Below, piece by piece: positions 33,814 through 42,101 of a DNA stretch of 64,000 nt. The position numbers and the translations under genes were made by a program. Origin of the DNA: Gemmatimonadota bacterium (lineage in GTDB: Bacteria; Gemmatimonadota; Gemmatimonadetes; Gemmatimonadales; Gemmatimonadaceae). The stretch is from contig JADKAQ010000001.1 of assembly GCA_016719105.1 (NCBI GenBank), positions 62,001 through 126,000 on the forward strand. Direction: 5' to 3'. The stretch's first letter is position 1. Each line of letters opens with the position of its first letter. Below the pieces are notes generated by a model, which ran no database searches, was not told the origin of the DNA, and worked only from the letters and a program-made list of their open reading frames with translations.

Positions 33814-35100
33814 ATGTCAACCGCACTTGAGACTCCCCAGGCTGGGGTGGCTGCTGTGTCGGGAGATCACAACCTCCTGGGCCCCATCATCGTCGCCACC
33901 GACGGCACCTCGTCGGCGAGCGCGGCGCTCACGGCTGCCGCGCAGTTGGGCGATCGTTCAGGGGCCAACGTCATCGTGCTGGCCGTGCTCGAACCGCTCC
34001 CTTTGGTGGCGGCTGACTACGGGCTCCTGCTCCCCCCGGCCGAGACCGATGACGCGCGTCGCACCGCCCTCACGCAGCGCGTGCGCGAACAGGTCAACGA
34101 AACCGCCGGCCCGCACCCCAAGTGGGACGTGCTGGTGCGCGATGGCGATCCCGCTGCGGTCATCGCGCGCACCGCGCGAGAGCAGGGGGCCCGCCTGATC
34201 ATCGCGGGGATCGGGCATCACGACCTGCTCGACCGCATGTTCGGTGGCGAGACGGCGTTGCACACGTTGCGCCTGTCGCGCGTCCCCGTGCTCGCGGTGG
34301 CGCCAACGTTCGTCGCGCTCCCGCAGCGCTTGGCCATCGCCATCGATTTCAGCGAGTCGTCGATCATCGCGGCACAGACCGCACTGACGCTCCTGCCGTC
34401 GGCGACGATGGTGTATCTGGTGCACGTGGCGCCACGGCTGGAGCTCCAGCCCGAGGCCTACGCCGCGTGGATGTCGGACTACAGCGAAGGGGTCGAGCCG
34501 GCCTTTGCTCGCGTGCGTGCCCGGCTCGAGATCCCCGCGGGGGTCACCATCGAAACGATGACGCTCACCGGCAAGCCGACCAAGGCGCTGCTGGAGTTCG
34601 CGAAATCGGCGCACATCGATGCGATCGTCACGGGGAGCCGGGGGGCGGGGCTGGTCGACCGCATCCTGGTGGGGAGCACGGCGACGGGGCTCATCCGCGG
34701 CGCATCGTGCTCGGTCTTCGCGATGCCGACGCCCATGGGTTCGGTGCCGCCGCGGTCGCCCGAAGGGGTGCCTGACGAGATTCCGGAACACGAGTGGGCC
34801 GCGTGCCTCGAGGCCTTCACGCGTCGCAACGCCGGTCGCGTGGCCACCCTTGAAGTCGACGACCCGGAGTTCGGCGCGCAAGCGCAGCAGCACGATTATC
34901 CGTTGGTAGGTGCGGCGTACGATCGCCACGATCGTCGCATCGAACTGATGCTGGGGGACATGGAGAACTCGACCCGGCACCTGACACGTGGCATCGGCGA
35001 TGTTCGGCACCTTGACCTCCTGAAGGATGCCTCCGGCCGAGACTGGGTTCTTCGAATTGCGCATGGCTCAGGACAAACCATCCTGACGCTCGCTCGCTGA
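33814..35100 (+). CDS. Two universal-stress domains fused to DUF5335
   Basis: A 428-residue cytoplasmic protein. The first UspA domain (about 20-155) has IIVATDGTSSAS and an ending with HTLRLSRVPVLAV. The second (about 165-300) has LAIAIDFSESS and the ATP-loop TGSRGAGLVDRILVGSTATG. The last 110 residues (from HEWAACLEAFTRRNAG) look like DUF5335: LEVDDPEFGAQAQQHDYPL, DRRIELMLGD and a DLLKDASGRDWVLRI tail. DUF5335 usually exists as a separate protein. A GGAGG eight bases before the ATG supports the start. A hairpin follows at 35148-35184. Its role is probably stress or redox adaptation, inferred from the Usp family. Confidence 0.85.
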   Translation: MSTALETPQAGVAAVSGDHNLLGPIIVATDGTSSASAALTAAAQLGDRSGANVIVLAVLEPLPLVAADYGLLLPPAETDDARRTALTQRVREQVNETAGPHPKWDVLVRDGDPAAVIARTAREQGARLIIAGIGHHDLLDRMFGGETALHTLRLSRVPVLAVAPTFVALPQRLAIAIDFSESSIIAAQTALTLLPSATMVYLVHVAPRLELQPEAYAAWMSDYSEGVEPAFARVRARLEIPAGVTIETMTLTGKPTKALLEFAKSAHIDAIVTGSRGAGLVDRILVGSTATGLIRGASCSVFAMPTPMGSVPPRSPEGVPDEIPEHEWAACLEAFTRRNAGRVATLEVDDPEFGAQAQQHDYPLVGAAYDRHDRRIELMLGDMENSTRHLTRGIGDVRHLDLLKDASGRDWVLRIAHGSGQTILTLAR

Positions 35101-35147
35101 GGGGGCGCGCGGGTCCGAGAAAGGGGTAACCCAATTTCGGCATGCGC

Positions 35148-35184
35148 AAGCGGCGCCGTTCCGGCTCACCGGACGGCGCCGCTT
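35148..35184 (+). terminator. Hairpin terminator candidate after the Usp gene
   Basis: AAGCGGCGCCGT (35148-35159) pairs with ACGGCGCCGCTT (35173-35184), and the inner CCGG/CCGG closes a CTCA loop with one bulged T. No T tract follows. The rest of 35185-35327 shows no gene, only short GCGCC-rich repeats. Confidence 0.65.
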
Positions 35185-35327
35185 GGCATTCGACGGTCAC
35201 GCGGGGCAGGGCAGGGTCAGGCGGAACCGTGTCCCGCACGGAACGCGGCGAATCACGCGTTGCGTCGGCGGCGCGGCCGTACTTGGCGCGCCTGGCGCAC
35301 CCAACTCGCCTGGCACGCCCGGCGCGC

Positions 35328-36599
35328 CTAACGCGCCAGCAGGATGATCGTCACCGCCCCTGCCGTGAGCAGGGCCCCAAGCCCGAGCGCCGCCTGCGCG
35401 CGATAGCGCGGCCCGCCGAGCACCAACGCAACCACGAGTTTGGTCACCGCATTCGCACTGACCCCCACGGCGATCGCCTGCGCCGCCAGCGGAACCATCG
35501 ATGGGGCGCGCCCCAGCCGATTCATCGAGAGGGTGAGCGCATCCATGTCGGTGAGCCCCAGCAGGGCCGCGGACACGAGCACGCCCGGTGAGCCGAAGCG
35601 CAGGCGCGCGTACTCGATCGCCATGAGCGCCAGCTGAAAGGCGACCGCCATCTGGATCGCGGAGAAGAGGCGAAGCGGGCTGCGCTCCAACGCCTCGGCG
35701 TCGCCGTCCAGTGGATCATGGCGCGACTGCACCAGCCGAATCGTCACCACCAGCGCGCCCGCCAGAAACGGGGGGGCGAGGTAGGGGAGGAGCGCGAGCG
35801 CGACGGGGGGCGCCAGCGCCGCAGACAGGAGCAGGACGCGCGGGAGGAGGACCGTGCTGGCGGCGATCGTCCCGATCGCCAACGGTCCGGCGAGCGCCGG
35901 GCGAAGGCGACTCATGCGGGAGAACTGCAGCGTCACCGCCGTCGAGGAAATCACGCCGCCTAACGCACCGGTCACGCCGTACCCGCGAGACGCGCCCACC
36001 GCCCGCCGCGCGAGGAAGCCCGCGAAGTTGAGCCCCGAGAAGATGAGCACCACGATCCACAGGGTGCGCGGATTGATCCCGCCCAGCGGGCCGTACGCCT
36101 GGTTCGGCAAGACCGGCAGGACGATCAGGGCCAACACCGCAAACTGCATCGCGGCGCGCAACTCGGTTGCGCCGAGGCGCGCCACCGCGCCGTGGATCGC
36201 GGCCTTCTCCGAGAGCGCGAGCACAAGCAACGCCCCCGCGCCACCGGCCACCGCCATCTCACCCATCCCGGCCAGCGTGCCGAGCGCGAGGACGAGCAGC
36301 GCCGCCATCTCCGTCGTTCCGTCGATGGCGTCCGCGCCGCCGGCGCGTGCGGCCGACCAGTACGCCGCGGCGGTCAGGAGCGACGCCCCGGCGAGGAGCG
36401 ACACGGCAAGGGCCGTCGATCCGGTCGACTGGAGCCACCCCGCCGCCCCGCCGACCCCTCCGATGACCAGGAAGGTGCGCACCCCGGCAAAGCGCGGATG
36501 TGCCCCGGTGGATCCGTGCCCCGACCGCTCGCGCTCGATCCCCACCGCCAACCCGACGAGGGCCGCGATCGCCAGGCGGATGATGAGCGACTGTGTCAT
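35328..36599 (-). CDS. MgtC/SapB family membrane protein with DUF4010 domain
   Basis: A 423-residue polytopic membrane protein. The N-terminal 140 residues are MgtC-like (RLAIAALVGLAVGIERERSG and FAGVRTFLVIGGVGG). The remainder is the DUF4010 domain with about nine TM helices (GGVISSTAVTLQFSRMS, LGLTDMDALTLSMNRLG). MgtC proteins aid survival in low magnesium and modulate the ATP synthase, and the DUF4010 class is uncharacterised. Its TAG stop falls inside the octamer CGTTAGGC. It follows the nitroreductase-like gene on the same strand. Confidence 0.88.
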   Translation of the reverse strand: MTQSLIIRLAIAALVGLAVGIERERSGHGSTGAHPRFAGVRTFLVIGGVGGAAGWLQSTGSTALAVSLLAGASLLTAAAYWSAARAGGADAIDGTTEMAALLVLALGTLAGMGEMAVAGGAGALLVLALSEKAAIHGAVARLGATELRAAMQFAVLALIVLPVLPNQAYGPLGGINPRTLWIVVLIFSGLNFAGFLARRAVGASRGYGVTGALGGVISSTAVTLQFSRMSRLRPALAGPLAIGTIAASTVLLPRVLLLSAALAPPVALALLPYLAPPFLAGALVVTIRLVQSRHDPLDGDAEALERSPLRLFSAIQMAVAFQLALMAIEYARLRFGSPGVLVSAALLGLTDMDALTLSMNRLGRAPSMVPLAAQAIAVGVSANAVTKLVVALVLGGPRYRAQAALGLGALLTAGAVTIILLAR

Positions 36600-36771
36600 G
36601 ACGTCAGGCTAGCGAGGCGGGCGAAGGCGGGCAATCGCACGCGCCCGCCTCGTGAGGCGGGCCTGCGCCTGCAGTAGATGGACGTGCGCACGACGCCGAG
36701 TGCACGACGCCGTGCGTGCGGCGTCCCCTTCGCGCGCAGCATCTTCTGCGCGCGAGCCTGATGGAACCCTG

Positions 36772-37798
36772 CTACGCGGCCGAAACGCTCCCTTCGGCCA
36801 GGCGACGCGGATCGAGCACCGCGCCATTGGCGTCGAAGTCGAAGCGGACGATCGCCTGCGGCGCCCCCGAGGCGAAGAGGACCGAGCGCAAGGCATCGCG
36901 CAGCAGCGGGTGATGCAATGGCTCGTTGAGGAAAGCGGCCGTGAGCCCTTGCACGCTGGCGTGCAGCAGGACGCGTTGCAGGGCGGCACCGGCGCGCAGC
37001 CACGCGTCGGGGACATCCTCGTTCGCGCCGAGGACGGCGAGCAGCGGCGCCTCGAGGGGCGCTACCGCGAACCGCAGCGGCGCGCCCGGCGGTCCATTCA
37101 TTTGACGGCTGCACGTTGGCGCCGAGCGCCCCGAGCAACTCGCCCAACGTAGGCCCCCCGCTCACGGCAAACTGCGCCCCGCCGCCGCTCGCCCCGAAGC
37201 GCGCCGACAGCAGGCGCCGCGCCCCACGTTCTGCATCAGCGATCGCCGCCGCCTCGGACTCCAAGTCGCCCAGGATCTGGCGACGCACGTCGTCGGCCAC
37301 CACGTCGAGCCACCCGCCTTCGCAGCGCGCGGCATGACGCAGGACCGCCACGAGCGCCGGTGAGACGCCGCCGCGGATGCGCCGCGTCGCCGGATGCTGC
37401 CCACGGGCGATGACGCCGAAGAGCGCTTCCTCTTCGTGGCGCGGGACCAGCGGCTCACCCAGCGAGAGTCGAGCGATGGTGGTTTCCGTGCGCCCCATCG
37501 GCCACCACTCGATCCGGAGGTCCGCGCCGTGGTGATGTGCGGCGATACGGAGATTCTCCAGCACCGCCCCGCAGGCCATCACGATCTCGCGATTGGCGCG
37601 ATCGGTGATGATCTCGTCCCGCACGCGATCGAGGCGCAGGAGGAGCGAGGCACCGTCTCGCCGTTCGCGCACGACCGACCAAGGGAGGTCGCGCCAGACG
37701 TTGAGCGGGGTCCCCGAGAATGGGACGATCGCCGCGAGCACATCCGGAACTGACGACGCCTCACCAGAGGCGCGTGGGGTGGTGGGCGCGTCGATCAT
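36772..37798 (-). pseudogene. Acg-like nitroreductase-fold protein, frameshifted
   Basis: Flavin nitroreductase-fold gene of the Acg type, which is often found with universal stress and CBS genes. The N-terminal part (from 37798; WRDLPWSVVRERRDGASLLLR, NREIVMACGAVLENL, HGADLRIEWWP, LGELLGALGANVQPSNE) is in one frame to about 37100. The C-terminal part (GPPGAPLRFAVAPLEAP, LGANEDVPDAWLRAGAAL, DFDANGAVLDPRRLAEG) is in the next frame and ends at 36772. One extra base near 37090-37100 explains it. Both halves are otherwise intact, so a sequencing error or recent mutation is likely. Before this frameshift it would give a protein of about 340 residues. The promoter region is shared with the NarL-type kinase. 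Confidence 0.8.
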
Positions 37799-37931
37799 GA
37801 TCCGCCTCCAAGGCAGGTCGCGAGGGCACGAGTGCTGGTGTCCTGAAAGTCGGCCGTCGCGTCACACGAGTCTGTCAGGGGTGACGGTACCGGGATTCTC
37901 GCTCCCGCTGATCGGTGGCGCGGGAAACCCC

Positions 37932-37963
37932 GACCCCTATGAATGGGTCAGGCAATACCTGAC
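37932..37963. promoter_or_regulatory. Overlapping palindromes in a 430-bp divergent intergenic region
   Basis: GTCAGG-CAATA-CCTGAC (37947-37963) is a perfect inverted repeat. It shares GTC with another, GACCC (37932-37936) to GGGTC (37945-37949), so the two hairpins exclude each other. A regulator dimer could bind the first. The region 37799-38228 lies between the Acg-like gene (-) and the kinase (+). Otherwise it shows no gene, only a slightly AT-richer stretch near 37960-38060 where promoters are likely. Confidence 0.5.
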
Positions 37964-38228
37964 ATTTTGTGGGAGGTTTTTGCGGGGATTATCCGACGAG
38001 CGCCCGACAAAGCCTGCCTTTCACACACCCCATACTCACATCAGGATGAGAGGTGTCGGCCAGCCAACCGCAAATGGCGACGACGCTTACCCGTTCTGAT
38101 GACATCGGCGCGCAGGGCGCCGGGTCTCGGTTGCCACTGCGGCGCTGCCGCCGGGAGTAACTACGGAACCGCAACTGTCTACCGCCTCGCCCCAGCAGGG
38201 GAGGGCCACTCCGCCGCCAGTTCCGGCC

Positions 38229-39293
38229 GTGCACGCGGTCGGGGCGGTGCGGGTACCGTCCTGGATTGGTGCGATCCTTCAGGTCCCGCTGGCGGCAAAG
38301 CTGGCGGGGGCCAACGCGCTGCTCGTGATCGTCGCGCTCGTCGCGGCGACCATCGTGCGGCGCGGCGGGTTCGGTGACCTACCGGTGACGGTCGTCTTTG
38401 GGGGCGCGATGATCGGGAGCGCGCTCGTCAATTTGGTGCTGGTGTCGCTGGCCCTGCGTCCGCTGGCCGACCTCGAGTCCACGGCGCAGCGCATCTGGCG
38501 CGGCGACCTGACGGCGCGCGTCCCGCGTTCGATGCTGGCCGACGGCAACCTGCAGCGCGTCGGTGGAGCGCTCAACGTATTGCTCGACGGCCTGGCGGCG
38601 GACCGTGCGCGGCTGCGCGAACTCACCTCCCGCGTGATCAGCGCGGGGGACGAGGAGCGCGCGCACATCGCCCGCGAGCTGCACGACTCGACGGCGCAGT
38701 CGCTCGCAGCGCTCTTGATGGAACTGAGTGTGGTGATTCGGGAGAACCACGACCCGCACGATGGCGAGCGACTGGAGCGAATTCGGCGCATCGCGAGCGA
38801 CGTGCTGGACGAGGTGCGGATGCTGGCGCAGACGGTGCATCCGCGGGTGCTCGACGATCTCGGAATCGGCGCCGCGCTGCAGCACCTGTCGCGCGAGTCG
38901 GAGGCGCGGGGGTCGATCCGGATCGAAGTCGTCGTGGAGGACTCGGCCCACGAGATTGGCCCCGCCGTCTGTTCGGTGCTCTACCGGGTGGCGCAGGAGG
39001 CGCTGAACAACGCGTTGCGCCACGCCAATGCCACCTGCGTGATGATGCGGGCCGGGGTGTCGGGGCGGGTCGCGCGGTTGGAGGTGAGCGATGACGGCGT
39101 GGGATTCCGGACCGATGATGCCGATCGGCGGCGCCCGGGGATGGGGATCTTCACCATGCGCGAGCGCATGGCGCTGGTGGATGGCGCGCTCGAAATCGAG
39201 AGTGCGCCGGGACGAGGGACGCGGGTGATCGCCAGCGTCCCCCTGCTGGCGCCGGCACGGACCGCCGCGTCGAGCGAGACGACGGCAACCTAA
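38229..39293 (+). CDS. NarX/DegS-type sensor histidine kinase
   Basis: A 354-residue membrane kinase with two TM helices (ANALLVIVALVAATIV and FGGAMIGSALVNLVLVSLAL) and no sizeable periplasmic domain. A HAMP-like linker (RPLADLESTAQRIWRGDL) is followed by HisKA_3 (EERAHIARELHDSTAQSL, His about 152) and a HATPase domain (EALNNALRHAN, DDGVGF, GMGIFTMRERM). The response regulator follows 19 bases later. The start is GTG; the frame has no good ribosome site, so it may begin a little elsewhere. The signal is probably intramembrane or cytoplasmic. Confidence 0.9.
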   Translation: MHAVGAVRVPSWIGAILQVPLAAKLAGANALLVIVALVAATIVRRGGFGDLPVTVVFGGAMIGSALVNLVLVSLALRPLADLESTAQRIWRGDLTARVPRSMLADGNLQRVGGALNVLLDGLAADRARLRELTSRVISAGDEERAHIARELHDSTAQSLAALLMELSVVIRENHDPHDGERLERIRRIASDVLDEVRMLAQTVHPRVLDDLGIGAALQHLSRESEARGSIRIEVVVEDSAHEIGPAVCSVLYRVAQEALNNALRHANATCVMMRAGVSGRVARLEVSDDGVGFRTDDADRRRPGMGIFTMRERMALVDGALEIESAPGRGTRVIASVPLLAPARTAASSETTAT

Positions 39294-39312
39294 CGATACA
39301 TCTGAGGCGTGC

Positions 39313-39975
39313 ATGACTTCTGATCTCATTCGGGTGGTGCTGGCGGACGACCACACCGTGGTCCGAGCCGGGCTCAAGGCGGTACTGGGAACGGCCAAGG
39401 ACATCGACGTGGTCGGGGAGGCGAAGGACGGACGCGAGGCCATCTCGCTCGTCGACCGCTTCAAGCCCGACGTGGTCGTCATGGACCTGTCGATGGCGGG
39501 GATGGATGGCACGGCCGCCACGAAGGAGATCGTCGCCAAGGGACTCAGTACACGCGTGCTGATCCTGACGATGCATCCGGAGGAGGACTATCTCGTCCCC
39601 CTGCTCGAAGCCGGGGCCGCGGGCTATCTGGTGAAGAGCGCGGCCGATCGCGAACTGGTCGATGCGGTGCGCGCCGTGGCCAAGGGCGACGTGTACGTGC
39701 GCCCGACGGCGGCGCGCGTCCTCGCCAAGGGGCTTACGAAGAAGGATCCGCATCAGGTCGATCGCGAGCGCTTCGAGAAGCTCACCGAACGGGAACGCGA
39801 TGTGCTGCGCCTCACGGCGCAAGGCTACTCGGCGCCGGAGATCGGTGAGCGACTCTTCATCAGCCCTAAGACCGTCGACACGTACAAGCAGCGGATCAAC
39901 GAGAAGCTGGGGCTGTCGCACCGCGCGGACTACGTGCAGTTTGCGCTTCGACTGGGCTTGCTCGCCCAGCCGTAG
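39313..39975 (+). CDS. NarL/FixJ-family response regulator
   Basis: A 220-residue transcription factor. The receiver domain has VLADDHTVVRAGLKAVL, phospho-Asp about 58 (VVMDLSMAGMDG) and LVKSAADRELVDAVRAV. The LuxR-type HTH is LTERERDVLRLTAQGYSAPE with ISPKTVDTYKQRINEKL. It pairs with the kinase just upstream. The divergent Acg-like gene is a likely target by analogy with dormancy-type regulons, an inference from position only. Confidence 0.94.
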   Translation: MTSDLIRVVLADDHTVVRAGLKAVLGTAKDIDVVGEAKDGREAISLVDRFKPDVVVMDLSMAGMDGTAATKEIVAKGLSTRVLILTMHPEEDYLVPLLEAGAAGYLVKSAADRELVDAVRAVAKGDVYVRPTAARVLAKGLTKKDPHQVDRERFEKLTERERDVLRLTAQGYSAPEIGERLFISPKTVDTYKQRINEKLGLSHRADYVQFALRLGLLAQP

Positions 39976-40053
39976 GACGACGTCGCCGCTCGTGGGGCGC
40001 GGCCGGACGCGCGCCCCGAGGCATCAGCGGCGCTATAGCGGGAGGGACACGGG

Positions 40054-40851
40054 ATGAGTCGTTCGCTTCGACTGACCGTCGAAGGGCTCGGACGTCGCAC
40101 CCGGACGTCGGTCGAGGGGGCGGGACGCGCCGGACGGTTCTGTGCCGAGACGTTGCGGGCCGTCGCGGACGTGCGCACCTGGGGGCCGGTGGCAACCGCA
40201 CAGGCGCGCTCGTTAGGGGTCGACTCGCTCCCCATCGCCGTCTTCATCGCCATCTTCACCGGCATCGTCCTCTCGCTCCTGGCGAGCTACTCCTTCACGG
40301 GGGCGGTACCGCTCTACTTCGTTGGAGTGTTGGTCGAGAAGACCATCACGATGGAGCTGGCCCCGGTCCTGACCGGGCTCGCCCTGGCCGGACGCGTGGG
40401 GGCCAACATCGCCGCCGAGCTCGGGACGATGCGCGTCACCGAGCAGATCGACGCCCTCGAGACCCTGACCTACGATCCCTTCGCCTTTCTCGTGGTCCCG
40501 CGCGTGGTCGCGGGGACGGTGATGTTCCCCGTGGTGGTCGGCTTGGCGATGGTCGTGGGCGTCGCGGCGGGGTGGGTCGCCTCGGTGCTGCTGCTCGACC
40601 TCTCGTCGCACGATTTCCAGCGCGGCCTACGCCTGTTCTTCCAGTCGTTCGACGTGCGCTATGGCCTCGTCAAGTCGGCGTCGTTCGGGACCGCCGTCAC
40701 GCTCATCGGGTCGCTGCACGGCATGTCGGCGGAAGGCGGGGCACAAGGCGTGGGGCGGGCGGCCACCAACGCCGTGGTGTATTCTGCCGTGATGATCCTC
40801 GTGCTCGATGCATTCTGGGCCGTCGTGTGGCTACTGGGGCGCAATCCATGA
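40054..40851 (+). CDS. mlaE: MlaE-family lipid transport permease
   Basis: Inner-membrane permease of an MCE/Mla-type phospholipid transporter (265 residues, five to six TM helices). Conserved blocks are ALAGRVGANIAAELGTMRVTEQIDALE, the FLVVPRVVAGTVMFPVV helix and GSLHGMSAEGGAQGVGRAATNAVV. GGAGG sits before the ATG. It overlaps the MCE gene by 4 bases. The MlaF ATPase that normally accompanies it is not in the window. Confidence 0.92.
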   Translation: MSRSLRLTVEGLGRRTRTSVEGAGRAGRFCAETLRAVADVRTWGPVATAQARSLGVDSLPIAVFIAIFTGIVLSLLASYSFTGAVPLYFVGVLVEKTITMELAPVLTGLALAGRVGANIAAELGTMRVTEQIDALETLTYDPFAFLVVPRVVAGTVMFPVVVGLAMVVGVAAGWVASVLLLDLSSHDFQRGLRLFFQSFDVRYGLVKSASFGTAVTLIGSLHGMSAEGGAQGVGRAATNAVVYSAVMILVLDAFWAVVWLLGRNP

Positions 40852-41864
40852 CGCAACCCAAGGGACGGGCGAACGACTTCATCGTGGGGCTGACCATCAT
40901 CGTCACCACGATCATCCTCATCGGCGCCGTGCTGTGGGTTCAGCAGTCCGATCTCGGACAGAAGCGGCGCAACGTCATCGCGCGCTTTCGCGACGTGGGC
41001 AACGTGCGCATCGGCGCCCAGGTCGTCATTCGGGGGGTGAAGGCGGGACGCGTGGAACGCCTCGAACTCGCCCCCAACGGGTGGGTGGAAGCGCGCCTCG
41101 CGCTCGACCCCACGGCGGAGCTCCCGGCCAATCCCGTCGTCCTGCTCAACGAGTCGTCGCTCTTCGGCGAATGGCAGGCGACCATCCTCGGACGCGACGC
41201 GCTCCCCCGCGACGAGGCGGTGGCGCGCCAGATCGCCGAGGCCGATCAGGGGGGCGGACGACTCCCTGGTGCGACCCTGCCCGACATCGCCCAGCTCACG
41301 GCCGTCGCCGGGCGAATCGCCGGTGACGTGGCCACCGTCGCCGAGCGGGTCGAGGTCGCCTTCGACGATCGCGCCGCGCGCGAGCTGCGCGCGTCGATCA
41401 AGAACTTCGCCGAGCTCTCCACCGTCCTCGCCAACACCGTGCGCGAGCAGTCGAAGAACATGCACGACATGTCGGCGGACGTGCAGGACGGGGTGCAGTC
41501 GCTCGTCGCGGCCTCGAAGGACGTGCGGTCGATCTCGGCGCGCTTCGATTCCACGACCGCGCGCGGTGAAGTCCAGCAAATCGTCGCGGATGCGGCGACC
41601 GCCGCCAAGGAAATGCGCGAGACCAGCCGGCGCCTCCTCGAGATCTCGGGGCGGCTGGGCTCCTCCGAGGAGCGCCTGCATCGCTTCATCGCCAACGGCG
41701 ACTCGGTCATGGCCAAGATCAACCGTGGCGACGGCTCGTTAGGACTGCTCGTCAACGACCCCGCGCTCTATCGCAACGCCGACTCGACGCTGCGCGAGTT
41801 GCAGGCCTTGATTGGTGACATGCGAAGGAATCCCAAGAAGTACGTGAACGTCAGGATTTTCTAG
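40848..41864 (+). CDS. mlaD: MlaD-type MCE-domain protein
   Basis: A 338-residue membrane-anchored periplasmic protein. One TM helix (DFIVGLTIIVTTIILIGAVLWV) is followed by an MCE domain (VIARFRDVGNVRIGAQVVIRGVKAGRV) and a long helical tail (about residues 170-310) that could form the hydrophobic tunnel. It probably carries phospholipids between the membranes together with MlaE. The start overlaps the mlaE stop. The 237 bases after it hold no gene. Confidence 0.9.
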   Translation: MTQPKGRANDFIVGLTIIVTTIILIGAVLWVQQSDLGQKRRNVIARFRDVGNVRIGAQVVIRGVKAGRVERLELAPNGWVEARLALDPTAELPANPVVLLNESSLFGEWQATILGRDALPRDEAVARQIAEADQGGGRLPGATLPDIAQLTAVAGRIAGDVATVAERVEVAFDDRAARELRASIKNFAELSTVLANTVREQSKNMHDMSADVQDGVQSLVAASKDVRSISARFDSTTARGEVQQIVADAATAAKEMRETSRRLLEISGRLGSSEERLHRFIANGDSVMAKINRGDGSLGLLVNDPALYRNADSTLRELQALIGDMRRNPKKYVNVRIF

Positions 41865-42101
41865 CCGGACGCGCGAAGGGCTCGGCCCCGAAAATGGTGG
41901 GAGCACAGGGCAGTTTTTGACGTGCCTTGGTCCGCGACCAAACGTGGCGAAACGTCGGCGACACGCAGGAATCGCGGCGAAGCGCGGCGAACGCGAGCGT
42001 GTCGTCTTCCCCAACGCGTGTTAGGTGGATATCGTGTGCGGGCGGACGATCGGTCGGTGGAGCGCTAGGCGACATCGAACCGTGCCCCCTCGACCCACGC
42101 T

